64,000 nt of DNA from positions 33,070-97,069 of the forward strand of contig JAJEHX010000050.1 of NCBI GenBank assembly GCA_022823465.1, written 5' to 3'. The notes beneath the pieces are model-generated. The model did not search any database and was not told the DNA's origin. It saw only the letters and a list, made by a program, of their open reading frames with translations. Positions 46,276-55,647 of this stretch are shown here, piece after piece. This DNA is from Candidatus Latescibacterota bacterium (GTDB lineage Bacteria > JAAXHH01). Position numbers and translations under genes: made by a program. Within the stretch, counting starts at the first letter, position 1, and each line of letters starts with the position of its first letter.

Positions 46276-49200
46276 GGATTCCTGGTCGTGGGCACGACTG
46301 GATGCTTCCCTGGAATCGGGCGGGCCATATCCACCTCCGCCGGCGGACAGGGCGACGATGTGGTCTCCTGGCAGGATCGGCACCTCGGTTTCTTTGGACT
46401 TGAGCATTCTTTCCTTTCCGTTGGATACCACTTTGTATCGGTGCGGCAGGCCCGGCTCGCCGCCGAACAGCCCGAAGGGCGGGTTGATCACGCCGTCTCC
46501 CGCCATGTTCAGTTTCGCCGGTTCGTCCCCCTCGTAGACCATTTCGAACACCGCGCCGAGTCCGCCCCGCCACGTACCGTCTCCGCCCGACCCCGGCCGC
46601 AGGTCGTTCCGTACGATCTTGAAGGGGAAGCGCTCCTCGGTGATCTCCACGCTGGGACTTCGGATCGCCCCGGCCACGTTGACCTCCCCCACGCAGGACC
46701 AGCCGTCGTATCCCCGGGAGGCGCCTCCTCCGCCCCGTCCGAAGAAGAAGTGCCAGATGAATCGGTTGCCCGTATGCGGATTGCGTCCGGTGATCGCGAA
46801 GCGGAGCCGCCTGGAGAACCCCGCGTTCACGGCATCCGGCGCCACGGGCGCCAGCGCCTTGAAGACGGCTTCCACGATCTCTTCCCCGCAGTGATTGGTG
46901 CTCATGCATACCGGCGCGGGGGGATTCGGGTTCACGATCAGTCCTTTCGGCGCAATTACCTTCACCGGGCGCATGGACCCCTCGTTCTTGGGCACGTCAG
47001 ACGGCGCCATGTACATGATGGCGACGTGGGCCAGCGAGCGCGTGTTGGCGTAGGCGCTGTTGATGAATCCGGTGACCTGGGGACTCGAATCGCTCAGGTC
47101 GATGGTCATGTTGTCGTCTCGGACGGTGACTTTGGCCCGGATGGGGATTGAGTGGGCGTCGAACCCGTCGTCGTCCAGCAGCGTTTCGCCGAAGTACACG
47201 CCGTCTGGCCAGCCGCCGATGAGTTGGCGGATCCGCCGTTCCGCGCTGTCCAGGATGGCTTCGACGGACGTCATCAGGCCTTCGGCGCCGTAGTCGTCGA
47301 GGAGTGTCTGCAGCCGGCGCGCGGCGATCTGCACCGATCCGATCTGGGCGTGCAGGTCGCCGGTGAAGTTTTCCGCGTGGCGAACGTTGACCGCCAGCAT
47401 GTGCAGCAGGTCCTCCCTCGGCCTTCCTGCTTCGTACAGCCTCACGGGCGGGATGCGAAGCCCCTCGTGGTACAATTCGCTGGCCGAGGGGTTGTAACCG
47501 CCGTGGGTTCCCCCGCCGATGTCGCTGTGATGAGCCCGGTTCACCGCGAAAAACAACAGGGTCCCGTCGCGGAAAACGGGATAGATCGCCGTGATGTCCG
47601 GCAGATGGCTGCCGCCGAAGTAGGGATCGTTCAGGATGAACAGATCGCCCTCGTTGATGTCGTCACCGAAGTATTCGCATACCGCTTCCACCGACGGGGG
47701 CAGGGCACTGATGTGCACGGGAATACCCTCGCCCTGGGCCACGAGTTGTCCCCTTGCGTCCAGGATCGCGGTAGAGAAATCCCGGCTGGAGTTCAGGATC
47801 TGCGACATGGAGGTGCGGATCATGACGTCGGCCATCTCGCGGGCGATCGATTCCAGGCGGTGGGCAACGACGGAGTGCGTAATGGGGTCCGATGCGGCCG
47901 GTGCCGGTGTTGATATGCCCGATGCCGGGACTGTTGCGGCCGCATCCGTGTCTGGAGTAGCGGACGACACGTTCAGGATCATGCCGCCGTAGGGATCGAC
48001 TTCGAGTCGGTTGCCTGCTTCCACGAGCACGGTGGTGAACTCGGACTCGACGACGGCCGGACCATCTATCACGGCGCCGGGTTCGAGGTCGTCCGCCGCG
48101 AAGACGGCGGCCTCGGTCCACGTCCCGGTGAATATGCGGCGTGTGCCCTTGCGCGGATCCGGGGCATTGCGGGCATCCGGGGTCGATCCGGTTTGCTCTT
48201 TCCCTGGCAGGATAACGGAAGGCAGCTTCCCCGTTACCGTGGCCCGCAGCGTGACCAGGCGGACCTCCTGGTCGAGTTGATGGTAGGAGTAGAGGACCCG
48301 GTATCTCTCGTGAAACAGCGCCGCCCAGGAACTCCGGATAGCGTCATCGTCCCGGGATAGATCCGGGATGCGCACGTTGACTTCGTAGATCTGGTCCAGG
48401 TACCGCATGTCTGCCGTGAACCGTATGGTGATGTCTTCGACTCCGAGTCCCTGTTTCCTGAGCTGCGCGATGCCCTGGTCCGCCATGTGGTCCGTCATCC
48501 GTCTCACCTCGTCGAGGTCGACGACGTCCAGGCTGGCCGTGAACGACTGGGCGAAATCGTACCTGAGGTCGGAGGCCAGCATGCCGTACGCCGAAAGCAC
48601 GGGCGCAGCCGACGGAAGATGGATCCGGCCGATACCCGTCTTCCGGGCGACCTTGCCCACGTGTAATCCGGCCGCGCCGCCGAAGGCCAGCAGGGAGAAG
48701 TTCCGGGGATCTCCGCCGCGCCGCACGGTCAACAGCCGAATGCCTTCGGCCATGGCCGTGGTCACGACGTCTAGCACGCCGAGGGCGGCTTCCTCCAGCG
48801 AAAGACCCAGGGGCCTGGCAATGCTGGTCTCGACGGAAGCCGCGGCCCGGTCCTGGTGCAAGCGATTCCGTCCACCGAGGAAATTCCCTGGGTCGAGGTA
48901 TCCCAGGACCAGGTTCGCATCGGTGACCGTGGGCTGATCGCCGCCGCGGCCGTAACAGGCCGGGCCGGGATCGGCCCCGGCGCTCTGAGGCCCTACGTGA
49001 AGGGTTCCGCCTTCGTCCACTCGCGCGATGCTGCCGCCGCCCGCCCCCAGCGTGTGGAGATCGATCATCGGCACGGCGATTTTCCATCCCCCTTCGTAAT
49101 GTTCCCCGGAAACCTGGGGGTCGCCGCCTTCGATCACCGAGATGTCCGTACTCGTGCCGCCCATGTCGAATCCGATGAGCTCGGTTTCGCCAATCAACCG

Positions 49201-50064
49201 GCCGTAGGCCACTGCTCCGCTGACGCCGCCGGCCGGACCGGAGAGGATAGCCTGCACGGCCTGCCGTGCCGCGGCATCCAGCGGGGTTACCCCGCCGTTG
49301 GACGTCATGGTGAGGATGTCTTTCTCGAGCCCCAGGCCCGAGGTCTCTTCCTGCATGCGCCTCAGATACCTGGCGTAGACCGGTCCCACGTAGGCGTTGA
49401 CGGCCGTGGTGCTCAGGCGGTCGTATTCCTTGATCTGAGGCAGGATCTCCGAGGAGAGCGAGAGGTAGAGGTCGGAATACCGTTCCCGGATGCGTTCGCC
49501 CACGAGCCGCTCGTGAGCCGGGTTCAGGTAGGAGAATATGAGACAGACCGCCAAGGATTCCACGCCGGTCTCCACGAGTTCGTCCAGTATCTCATCGAGC
49601 GCCGCGACATCTACCGGCGCCTCGACGGTGCCGTCGCCGCGGATACGTTCTTCGAGCGTACGCCGCAGGGGCCGGGGAACCAGCGGTTCAACGGGCGTCA
49701 TCCGCAGATTGTACCGGTCTTCTTTCAATCCTTCCCGCAGCGCCAGCAGGTCCCGGAAGCCGTCGGTGGTGATCAGGCCGACCCGGGCGCCTTTGCGTTC
49801 CAGGAGCGTGTTGGTCGCGACGGTCGTACCGTGGATGAACAGGCGGGTTCGAGCCAGCAGTTCGGCAACGGGAAGGCCATAGGACTCGGCGATGTCCCGG
49901 AGTCCGTTCATTACCGCATCGGAAGGTGCGTGGGGGGTTGAAGCCGTTTTGAAATATCGGGGCGCGGAATCGCCTTCCGCCACGACGAAATCCGTGAACG
50001 TTCCGCCGACGTCTATGCCGATGGAAAAGCGAAGTGGAGCGGCGTCCCTGGCCGGGTTATTCAT
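46264..50064 (-). CDS. Fused hydantoinase/5-oxoprolinase (HyuA-HyuB)
   Basis: A 1266-residue ATP-dependent amidohydrolase that joins both subunits in one chain. The HyuA-like part (about 1-690) starts SIGIDVGGTFTDFVV near 14-28, an actin-like phosphate-binding motif, and contains GFDMGGTSTDISVIEGG and GAGGGSIARVD near 330-340. The HyuB-like part (about 720-1240) has AIDS-like LESIAREMADVMIRTSMSQ, HADIGG-type HHSDIGGGTHGGYNP and a glycine-rich end. The full chain is the arrangement of eukaryotic-type 5-oxoprolinase, which opens 5-oxoproline to glutamate; hydantoins or acetophenone-type substrates are possible. No partner genes are needed or present. Confidence 0.93.
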   Translation of the reverse strand: MNNPARDAAPLRFSIGIDVGGTFTDFVVAEGDSAPRYFKTASTPHAPSDAVMNGLRDIAESYGLPVAELLARTRLFIHGTTVATNTLLERKGARVGLITTDGFRDLLALREGLKEDRYNLRMTPVEPLVPRPLRRTLEERIRGDGTVEAPVDVAALDEILDELVETGVESLAVCLIFSYLNPAHERLVGERIRERYSDLYLSLSSEILPQIKEYDRLSTTAVNAYVGPVYARYLRRMQEETSGLGLEKDILTMTSNGGVTPLDAAARQAVQAILSGPAGGVSGAVAYGRLIGETELIGFDMGGTSTDISVIEGGDPQVSGEHYEGGWKIAVPMIDLHTLGAGGGSIARVDEGGTLHVGPQSAGADPGPACYGRGGDQPTVTDANLVLGYLDPGNFLGGRNRLHQDRAAASVETSIARPLGLSLEEAALGVLDVVTTAMAEGIRLLTVRRGGDPRNFSLLAFGGAAGLHVGKVARKTGIGRIHLPSAAPVLSAYGMLASDLRYDFAQSFTASLDVVDLDEVRRMTDHMADQGIAQLRKQGLGVEDITIRFTADMRYLDQIYEVNVRIPDLSRDDDAIRSSWAALFHERYRVLYSYHQLDQEVRLVTLRATVTGKLPSVILPGKEQTGSTPDARNAPDPRKGTRRIFTGTWTEAAVFAADDLEPGAVIDGPAVVESEFTTVLVEAGNRLEVDPYGGMILNVSSATPDTDAAATVPASGISTPAPAASDPITHSVVAHRLESIAREMADVMIRTSMSQILNSSRDFSTAILDARGQLVAQGEGIPVHISALPPSVEAVCEYFGDDINEGDLFILNDPYFGGSHLPDITAIYPVFRDGTLLFFAVNRAHHSDIGGGTHGGYNPSASELYHEGLRIPPVRLYEAGRPREDLLHMLAVNVRHAENFTGDLHAQIGSVQIAARRLQTLLDDYGAEGLMTSVEAILDSAERRIRQLIGGWPDGVYFGETLLDDDGFDAHSIPIRAKVTVRDDNMTIDLSDSSPQVTGFINSAYANTRSLAHVAIMYMAPSDVPKNEGSMRPVKVIAPKGLIVNPNPPAPVCMSTNHCGEEIVEAVFKALAPVAPDAVNAGFSRRLRFAITGRNPHTGNRFIWHFFFGRGGGGASRGYDGWSCVGEVNVAGAIRSPSVEITEERFPFKIVRNDLRPGSGGDGTWRGGLGAVFEMVYEGDEPAKLNMAGDGVINPPFGLFGGEPGLPHRYKVVSNGKERMLKSKETEVPILPGDHIVALSAGGGGYGPPDSREASSRAHDQESGLV

Positions 50065-50088
50065 TGTGGTTCTCCGGACCGGTCCATA

Positions 50089-50117
50089 TTGACGAAATGC
50101 AACTGGCAGCCTATACT
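50089..50117 (+). promoter_or_regulatory. Sigma70-type promoter of the carbonic anhydrase gene
   Basis: TTGACG, a 17-bp spacer and TATACT, about 90 nt before the chosen ATG and divergent from the oxoprolinase gene. Confidence 0.7.
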
Positions 50118-50208
50118 ATGACCTGCGGGCAGACGGATGCGGAACTGTCCGCATTCGCGATCTGAACACACCTCACATGTCCATTCGCTGGTACATTTGG
50201 TTGAATCC

Positions 50209-50802
50209 ATGAATCCAGACCGCATTTTCGAAAAAAACGCCTATTGGATCAAGAGAAAACTAAGCGCCGACCCCGGCTATCTCGAGCGGCTGTCGCGGCA
50301 ACAGCGGCCCGGCATCCTCTACATCGGATGTTCGGACAGCAGGGTGATGCCAGAGGCCTTCATGGGGGCCGGGCCGGGAGAGGTTTTCGTACATCGAAAC
50401 GTGGGCAACCTGGTGTCTCCCGCGGATCCGAACACCCGGTCCGCCGTGATCTACGGCGTCGAGCATTTGAAGGTCGGGCATATCGTGGTGTGCGGGCACT
50501 ACGACTGCGGCGCGGTCAAGGCGGTGCTGGGGGCGGATGATCTCGGCCCCCTAGAGCCGTGGCTGCAGCGCCTGAGAACGGTCCGGCAGCGCCACGAAAC
50601 CGAACTGGAATCCATCCCGGATACCACGGATCGGTGCGACAGTATGGTCGAGTTCAGCGTCCACGCCCAGTGCGCGAACATCCTGGCGTTTTCAGAAGTA
50701 CAGAAGTCGATGGCAGAGACCGGGCTGCAAGTGCACGGCTGGGTCTTCGACCTGCGCAACGGCCTGATCAAGGACCTGGCCGTTGCGTTGGGCCGCGGCT
50801 GA
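50209..50802 (+). CDS. Beta-class carbonic anhydrase
   Basis: Interconverts CO2 and bicarbonate. From ATG 50209 it has 197 residues and the complete zinc set of the beta class: C41, D43 and R45 in CSDSR, H97 and C100 in CGHYDCG. NVGNLV near 64-69 and the C-terminal HGWVFDLRNG motif are typical. The D43-R45 dyad indicates the always-open type I site. A longer frame from 50137 is open but would extend upstream across leader sequence with no family match. It could supply bicarbonate to biotin-dependent carboxylases. Confidence 0.95.
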   Translation: MNPDRIFEKNAYWIKRKLSADPGYLERLSRQQRPGILYIGCSDSRVMPEAFMGAGPGEVFVHRNVGNLVSPADPNTRSAVIYGVEHLKVGHIVVCGHYDCGAVKAVLGADDLGPLEPWLQRLRTVRQRHETELESIPDTTDRCDSMVEFSVHAQCANILAFSEVQKSMAETGLQVHGWVFDLRNGLIKDLAVALGRG

Positions 50803-50865
50803 GCAGGTCTTGCCGGCCGGCCGCCGGCCGAATCACGTGGCCTGAACCCCCGTGCAGGTCACGGG

Positions 50866-52563
50866 TCAGACCGCCCCCGTCTGCTTCCGCAACACCTTGC
50901 CCGCCAGCGCGCCGGTATGTTCCCCGTTTTCGATTACGACTGAACCGTTGACCAGGACGAAGTCGATACCGTGGGCGTACTGATGCGGATTCATGAAGTC
51001 CGCCCGGTCGATGACGGTGTCGGGATCGAAAACCACGAGATCGGCGGCGAGGCCCACGCCGACTGTTCCGCGGTCGGAAAGGCCAAGCTTCCTGGCCGGC
51101 ATGTCGGTCATCTTGTGCACGGCGGTTGGCAGGTCGAACAACCCGTCCTCACGACTGTATTTGCCGAGTACCCTGGGAAAGGTTCCGTAGTACCGGGGAT
51201 GAGGCGTGGTTTCGCTCAACGGGCCGTAATCGGCCGCGGCCCCGCCGTCCGAGGCAACCATGACAAGCGGGTGGGTCAGCACGGAACGGATCTCCTCCTC
51301 GCTCATGCCAAAACCCACCATGCCCACGCTTCCGTTCTCCGCGATGAGCAGTTCCCGGACGAACTCGAACGGATCCTGGCCGCTGGCCGCGACGATCTCC
51401 GACACGCGCCGGCCCACGTAATCCTGGTTTTCCGTCCTGGCGACCGATGTGATCATCACGGCGCTCCAGTCGCCCAGCATGTCGACTTTTTCGATCGCCG
51501 CCCGCCTCATGCCGGGCAGTACATCCGGTGACTGCAGCCGGTTGACGAACGCCTCGGCGCCGCCAGCGCGAAACCGGGTTGGAAACAGGTTTTGCAGGGT
51601 CGTCGCGTAGGCGATGTAGGGGTACCTGTCCAGGGTGATTTCCATGCCTTCCCCGACTGCCTGCTCGATCATCTCGAAGGCCACGCCGACCTTGTCCCGG
51701 TTCCGCCTGCCGGAGGCCTTGAAGTGGGCGATCTGAAGGGGAATTTCGCCTTTTCTGGCGGTACTGATCGCCTCGCGTACGGCCTCTACGAGGTAATCGT
51801 CCTCGTTTCGCATGTGGGTGGCATAGAACCCGTTATACCCCGCAGCCACCTTGCAGAGCTCGGCGATTTCATCCTCGTCGGCGAAACTTCCCGGTGTGTA
51901 TTCAAGCCCGGACGACAGGCCCCAGGCTCCCTCCGACATGGCCTGGTCCACGAGCGCCTTCATCGCATCGATCTGCCGCGCGCCGGCCGGTACGTTCTCG
52001 TTCCCGACGACGAATCCGCGAATGGTGCCCTGTCCCGCCATTGATATGAAGTTGACCCCGACGCCCTGCTGCTCCAGGGTGTCGAACAGGCCGTTGAAAT
52101 CCGTCCATTCGATGTCCACGCCGTATCGCCGTCCGTACCCTTCCTGCAAGGCCTTCAGCCGGTCTTCCGTCAGGGGCGCCAGCGATGAGCCGTCCTGTCC
52201 GGCCACCTCCGTGGTCACGCCCTGCCGGATCTTGCTCTCGGCTCTCGGGTTGACCAGCAGGGAAAGGTCGGTGTGGGAATGTATATCGATGAATCCCGGA
52301 CAGACGATCTTTCCCGATGCATCGATCGTCGTCGTTCCGGTACCCCTGACCGGACCGATTTTCACGATACGGTCTCCCGCGATCGCAACGTCCGCGATTA
52401 CGGGCGGCGCGCCCGTGCCGTCTATCACCCTTCCCCCTCTGATGATGACGTCGTAGTTCTGAGCGATCGCGCATCCGTCCAGCACCCCGGCCAGGCCGCC
52501 GACCGCTGCGCCGGCGCCCGCCAGTCCGGTTTTCCTGAGAAAGGTACGTCTCGACCATGCCAT
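50866..52563 (-). CDS. N-acyl-D-amino-acid deacylase family amidohydrolase, exported
   Basis: A 565-residue metal-dependent amidohydrolase. The N-terminus has a twin-arginine motif SRRTFLRK at 4-11, a hydrophobic segment, and a lipobox-like VLDGC near 27-31, so Tat export with lipid anchoring is likely. The catalytic barrel shows DIHSHTDLSLL near 95-105 and the D-aminoacylase segment SSGLEYTPGSFADEDEI near 217-233. At the usual metal-bridging GNCG-type position it reads GQDG (near 141-144), replacing the cysteine. It would release D-amino acids or related amides, possibly from peptidoglycan. It follows hisF by 44 nt. Confidence 0.9.
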   Translation of the reverse strand: MAWSRRTFLRKTGLAGAGAAVGGLAGVLDGCAIAQNYDVIIRGGRVIDGTGAPPVIADVAIAGDRIVKIGPVRGTGTTTIDASGKIVCPGFIDIHSHTDLSLLVNPRAESKIRQGVTTEVAGQDGSSLAPLTEDRLKALQEGYGRRYGVDIEWTDFNGLFDTLEQQGVGVNFISMAGQGTIRGFVVGNENVPAGARQIDAMKALVDQAMSEGAWGLSSGLEYTPGSFADEDEIAELCKVAAGYNGFYATHMRNEDDYLVEAVREAISTARKGEIPLQIAHFKASGRRNRDKVGVAFEMIEQAVGEGMEITLDRYPYIAYATTLQNLFPTRFRAGGAEAFVNRLQSPDVLPGMRRAAIEKVDMLGDWSAVMITSVARTENQDYVGRRVSEIVAASGQDPFEFVRELLIAENGSVGMVGFGMSEEEIRSVLTHPLVMVASDGGAAADYGPLSETTPHPRYYGTFPRVLGKYSREDGLFDLPTAVHKMTDMPARKLGLSDRGTVGVGLAADLVVFDPDTVIDRADFMNPHQYAHGIDFVLVNGSVVIENGEHTGALAGKVLRKQTGAV

Positions 52564-52607
52564 AGGTATGCTCTCTTCCTTATCAGGTATGTCCTCTTGC
52601 TTACTTC

Positions 52608-53387
52608 CTACTGCCCGGTCATGCGTATTTTCAGGCCCTGGTCATGGAGGAACTGCTTGATGGATCCCACGGAGTAGTGTCCGTAATGGAGCATGGAAGC
52701 CACCAGGGCCGCGTCTGCGCCGCCGGCCGTGAGGGCGTCGCAGAGGTGTTCCGGCCGGCCTCCACCGCCCGACGCGATGACCGGTATGCCCACGGTGCCG
52801 GCGATCATACGGGTCAGGGTCAACTCGTATCCTTCGAGGGTGCCGTCCGCGTCGATGGAATTGACGACAATCTCACCTGCCCCCAGGGCTTCCCCTCGCC
52901 GGGCCCATTCAATGGCGTCCATGCCGGTGTTCCTTCGCCCGCCGTGGGTCACGATCTCGTACCCGGAAGGTATTGAAGCGGCCGGGGAAGCCTTCACATC
53001 CATGGACAGCACGACGGCCTGCACGCCAAAGGCGTCGGCCACTTCGGAAATGACATCGGGATCGGCGACGGCCGCCGTGTTCAGGTTGACCTTCTCCGCG
53101 CCGGCTCCGAGGACCCTCCGGCAGTCCTCGACCGACCGGAGTCCCCCGCCCACCGAAAAGGGTATAAATACCTGCCGGGCGACGTCTTCCACCACGTCGA
53201 GCATGATGTCGCGCTGGTCGCTCGATGCCGTGATGTCGTAGAATACGAGTTCGTCCAGGCCGGCTTCATAATACCGCCGCGCTGCGGAAACCGGGTCGCC
53301 GATGTCCTTCGTATTGACGAACCGGACGCTCTTGACCAGCCTGCCGTCCCGGACGTCCAGGCAGGATATGAGCCGCTTGCTCAGCAT
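52608..53387 (-). CDS. hisF: Imidazole glycerol phosphate synthase, cyclase subunit
   Basis: Uses ammonia delivered by HisH to cyclise PRFAR into imidazole glycerol phosphate and AICAR. The 259-residue barrel begins [18 protein letters not shown] with catalytic D11, and has [27 protein letters not shown] with the second catalytic aspartate (about D130), and [13 protein letters not shown]. The start ATG at 53387 overlaps the hisH stop as ATGCTGA, a clear translational coupling; a start five codons upstream is possible but less natural. The typical HisF-HisH pair is thus intact. Confidence 0.96.
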   Translation of the reverse strand: MLSKRLISCLDVRDGRLVKSVRFVNTKDIGDPVSAARRYYEAGLDELVFYDITASSDQRDIMLDVVEDVARQVFIPFSVGGGLRSVEDCRRVLGAGAEKVNLNTAAVADPDVISEVADAFGVQAVVLSMDVKASPAASIPSGYEIVTHGGRRNTGMDAIEWARRGEALGAGEIVVNSIDADGTLEGYELTLTRMIAGTVGIPVIASGGGGRPEHLCDALTAGGADAALVASMLHYGHYSVGSIKQFLHDQGLKIRMTGQ

Positions 53388-54001
53388 GCGTCCCCGTCCC
53401 ATCGCGCGAATTCGCCCAGGATCTTCAACCCCACGGGTCCGCTCTTCTCCACGTGAAACTGGGTCGCGACGATGTTCTCCCTGCCGATGACGGCCGCAAA
53501 TTCCACGCCGTACCGGCTCGTGGCCAGCACGTCCCGCTCATCGCCGGGGGCGGGATAATATGAATGAACGAAGTAGACCTCGTCGCCGGGCCGCAGATGG
53601 CGGAGTACGGGATGTCCGTGGCTCGCGCACAGTTCGTTCCAGCCCATGTGGGGCACCTTCAGGTCGGGGTCATCCGGTCGGAACCGAAGGCACCTGCCGC
53701 CGATGAGGTCCAGGCACGGCAGATCGGTTTCCTCGGAACCCGAAAGCAGGATCTGGCAACCCACGCAGATTCCCAGGATCGGTATGCCCCGGGCGCCGGC
53801 CGATTTGAGCGCCACGTCGAGCCCTCGTTCACGGAGCGTCTCCAGGGCGGAATGAGCATGGCCCACGCCCGGGAAAATGATGCGTTCCGCACGGGCCAGT
53901 TCCTCCGAATCGGACGTAATGATCGAAGCCACCCCCAGGTGATCCAGCGCTCTCTTCACCGAGGTCTGATTCCCGGCATCATAATCTACGACGTGGATCA
54001 T
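53381..54001 (-). CDS. hisH: Imidazole glycerol phosphate synthase, glutaminase subunit
   Basis: Class I glutamine amidotransferase that supplies ammonia to HisF. The 206-residue protein has [16 protein letters not shown] near 4-19, FPGVGHA near 44-50 with the oxyanion strand, the nucleophile elbow GICVGCQ near 75-81 (usually GICLGMQ), PHMGWN near 121-126, YFVHSYY and FHVEKSG near 188-194 with catalytic His and Glu (usually HPEKS). The triad is present, with two neighbour substitutions (M to C, P to V). It overlaps hisF by seven bases and is the first gene of that unit. Confidence 0.94.
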   Translation of the reverse strand: MIHVVDYDAGNQTSVKRALDHLGVASIITSDSEELARAERIIFPGVGHAHSALETLRERGLDVALKSAGARGIPILGICVGCQILLSGSEETDLPCLDLIGGRCLRFRPDDPDLKVPHMGWNELCASHGHPVLRHLRPGDEVYFVHSYYPAPGDERDVLATSRYGVEFAAVIGRENIVATQFHVEKSGPVGLKILGEFARWDGDAC

Positions 54002-54072
54002 GGAGAAGTGCGTTCTTCGGGGTTGCCTGGAGGGTGAGCGTACGATTCTCGCGCCATGTCTGCCGCATGTCC

Positions 54073-54102
54073 CTAGTAATCCGAATCAAGGCGTTTTGTC
54101 AA
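54073..54102 (-). promoter_or_regulatory. Possible hisH-hisF promoter
   Basis: The minus strand shows a perfect TTGACA followed after 18 bp by TACTAG, a weak -10. It sits 72 nt before the hisH start. Confidence 0.4.
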
Positions 54103-54158
54103 GGGAAAGATGGCGTCGCGCCGCGGCCTGAGGCGGCCCTGCTTTTATGATTCGATCG

Positions 54159-54187
54159 TTGACATGTACTGGCGGCGTTTCTATACT
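54159..54187 (+). promoter_or_regulatory. Strong sigma70-type promoter of the M24-enolase-oxidoreductase cluster
   Basis: TTGACA, a 17-bp spacer, then TATACT, with about 92 nt of leader before the first gene. It is the only clear promoter ahead of six co-directional genes. Confidence 0.75.
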
Positions 54188-54285
54188 GGTTTGATTCGTC
54201 ATCGCACCTCCGCTGCCGCGCCGGATACCGCCGCGGGCGGCGGCCCCTGTGCGCCGAACACGTACCATACAGAATCGATATCCGG

Positions 54286-55542
54286 ATGCTCTTCAACGTC
54301 GAACGGGCCAGGGAGTACATGCGGGATCGCGGTCTCGACGCGCTGATCGCGACTTCACCCGTGAATATCACCTATTTCACGGATTACTTCATCTGGATCG
54401 ACGGGCTCATGAAGGAGTACATGGTCCGACCCGGCGGTTCGGCCGATATCGCGCAGGGATACGCCCTGTTTCCGCTGGAGGGGGAGCCCGCGCTGGCAGT
54501 TACCTCGTCGATGCTGGCCGTCAACGGCGTGGACCTCTGGGTCCGTGATCTCCGGATCAGCGGAGATTCCGGACTGGACTGGTCCCTGGCGCCGGGGCCG
54601 TTATCCGACCGAATGGACCGAATGTACGCCCTTGTGAAGGATGCGCAAAGTTACGGCGCGACCACCGAGGCGCTCGCCAGCGCCCTGGCCGACCGGGGTC
54701 TTTCGGAAGGAACGCTGGGCGTGGAAGCGGACGGGATGACCGCGGCCCGATACGCGCAGTTGTGCGGGGCGCTCCCGGACGCCCGGCTGCTGGATTGCTC
54801 AAACCTCATCCGCCTGCTCCGCATGGTCAAGACCGGCGACGAGATCGACCGGCTCGCACGGGCGGCGGAAATCAGCGAAATGGCGGCCATGACGGCCATG
54901 GAACAGGCGAGTCCGGGCGACAATGTGCAGGACGTCATCCGCAGGTTCAGGGCGGAACTGGGGGACCGGGGGGCGGACCTGGATCATTTCGCCTTCGGCG
55001 TCCACGGGTTAGGCATTGCGACGGAACCAGATTTCATCTTGGGAGAATCCGACGTGGAGTACGTGGACTGGGGATGCAGATACCGGTCCTGTTACTCCGA
55101 CACCGGCACCACCTTCGCCATGCGGCCCCTGTCCGCCGACATGCAGGTCTGTTTCGATGCGCTCCGCGCGTCCATGGACGCCGGCCTGGACGCCATACGG
55201 CCCGGCGTCAGGGCCTCGGCGGTCCAGAAGGCGATGCAGGACGTGGTCGACGAAGCCGGACTGTCCATGTATCCCCACGGCCACGGGGTCGGCATGGAGG
55301 TGCGGGACTACCCCGTCCTGGCGCCGGACAACGGCCTCCGGATCGCCGACGACTGTGTAGATATCCCGTCCGACTTGCCCATTGAAGAAGACATGGTGCT
55401 CAACGTGGAAGCGCCGCTTTGCCTGGCGGGGGTCGGTTCCCTGCATCTTGAACAGTCCGTCGTGGTAACGGAAAGCGGATCCCGTCCTCTCGCGGAGCAA
55501 CAAAGGGACAGGCCGGTATTTCCCGGGGGCGCCGCGAACTGA
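54286..55542 (+). CDS. M24-family metallopeptidase (Xaa-Pro aminopeptidase/creatinase fold)
   Basis: A 418-residue pita-bread-fold protein with an N-terminal creatinase-like domain (LIATSPVNITYFTDYF near 19-34) and a C-terminal catalytic domain. The five metal ligands appear present: the aspartates in VDWG and YSDTGTTF near 264-281, the histidine in HGHGVGMEVRD near 327-337, and glutamates in LNVEAP and LHLEQSVV. Family members cleave X-Pro peptides or hydrolyse creatine-like or ectoine-related amides. Because it opens a catabolic run with enolase-type and Gfo/Idh genes, a non-peptidase amidohydrolase role is possible. Confidence 0.9.
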   Translation: MLFNVERAREYMRDRGLDALIATSPVNITYFTDYFIWIDGLMKEYMVRPGGSADIAQGYALFPLEGEPALAVTSSMLAVNGVDLWVRDLRISGDSGLDWSLAPGPLSDRMDRMYALVKDAQSYGATTEALASALADRGLSEGTLGVEADGMTAARYAQLCGALPDARLLDCSNLIRLLRMVKTGDEIDRLARAAEISEMAAMTAMEQASPGDNVQDVIRRFRAELGDRGADLDHFAFGVHGLGIATEPDFILGESDVEYVDWGCRYRSCYSDTGTTFAMRPLSADMQVCFDALRASMDAGLDAIRPGVRASAVQKAMQDVVDEAGLSMYPHGHGVGMEVRDYPVLAPDNGLRIADDCVDIPSDLPIEEDMVLNVEAPLCLAGVGSLHLEQSVVVTESGSRPLAEQQRDRPVFPGGAAN

Positions 55543-55647
55543 CTCGATCTGATACGTGAACAGGATTGAAATTTAGAAACGTTGAAACAGGCGGCATGCA
55601 GGCTCGCGCCTGAGCAGCCGCCAACGTAAACGGTATTGAGATTACAA

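Noticed and set aside
48856..49941. A 361-codon plus-strand frame antisense to the oxoprolinase gene
   Set aside because: Shadow frame; the minus strand shows the hydantoinase motifs.
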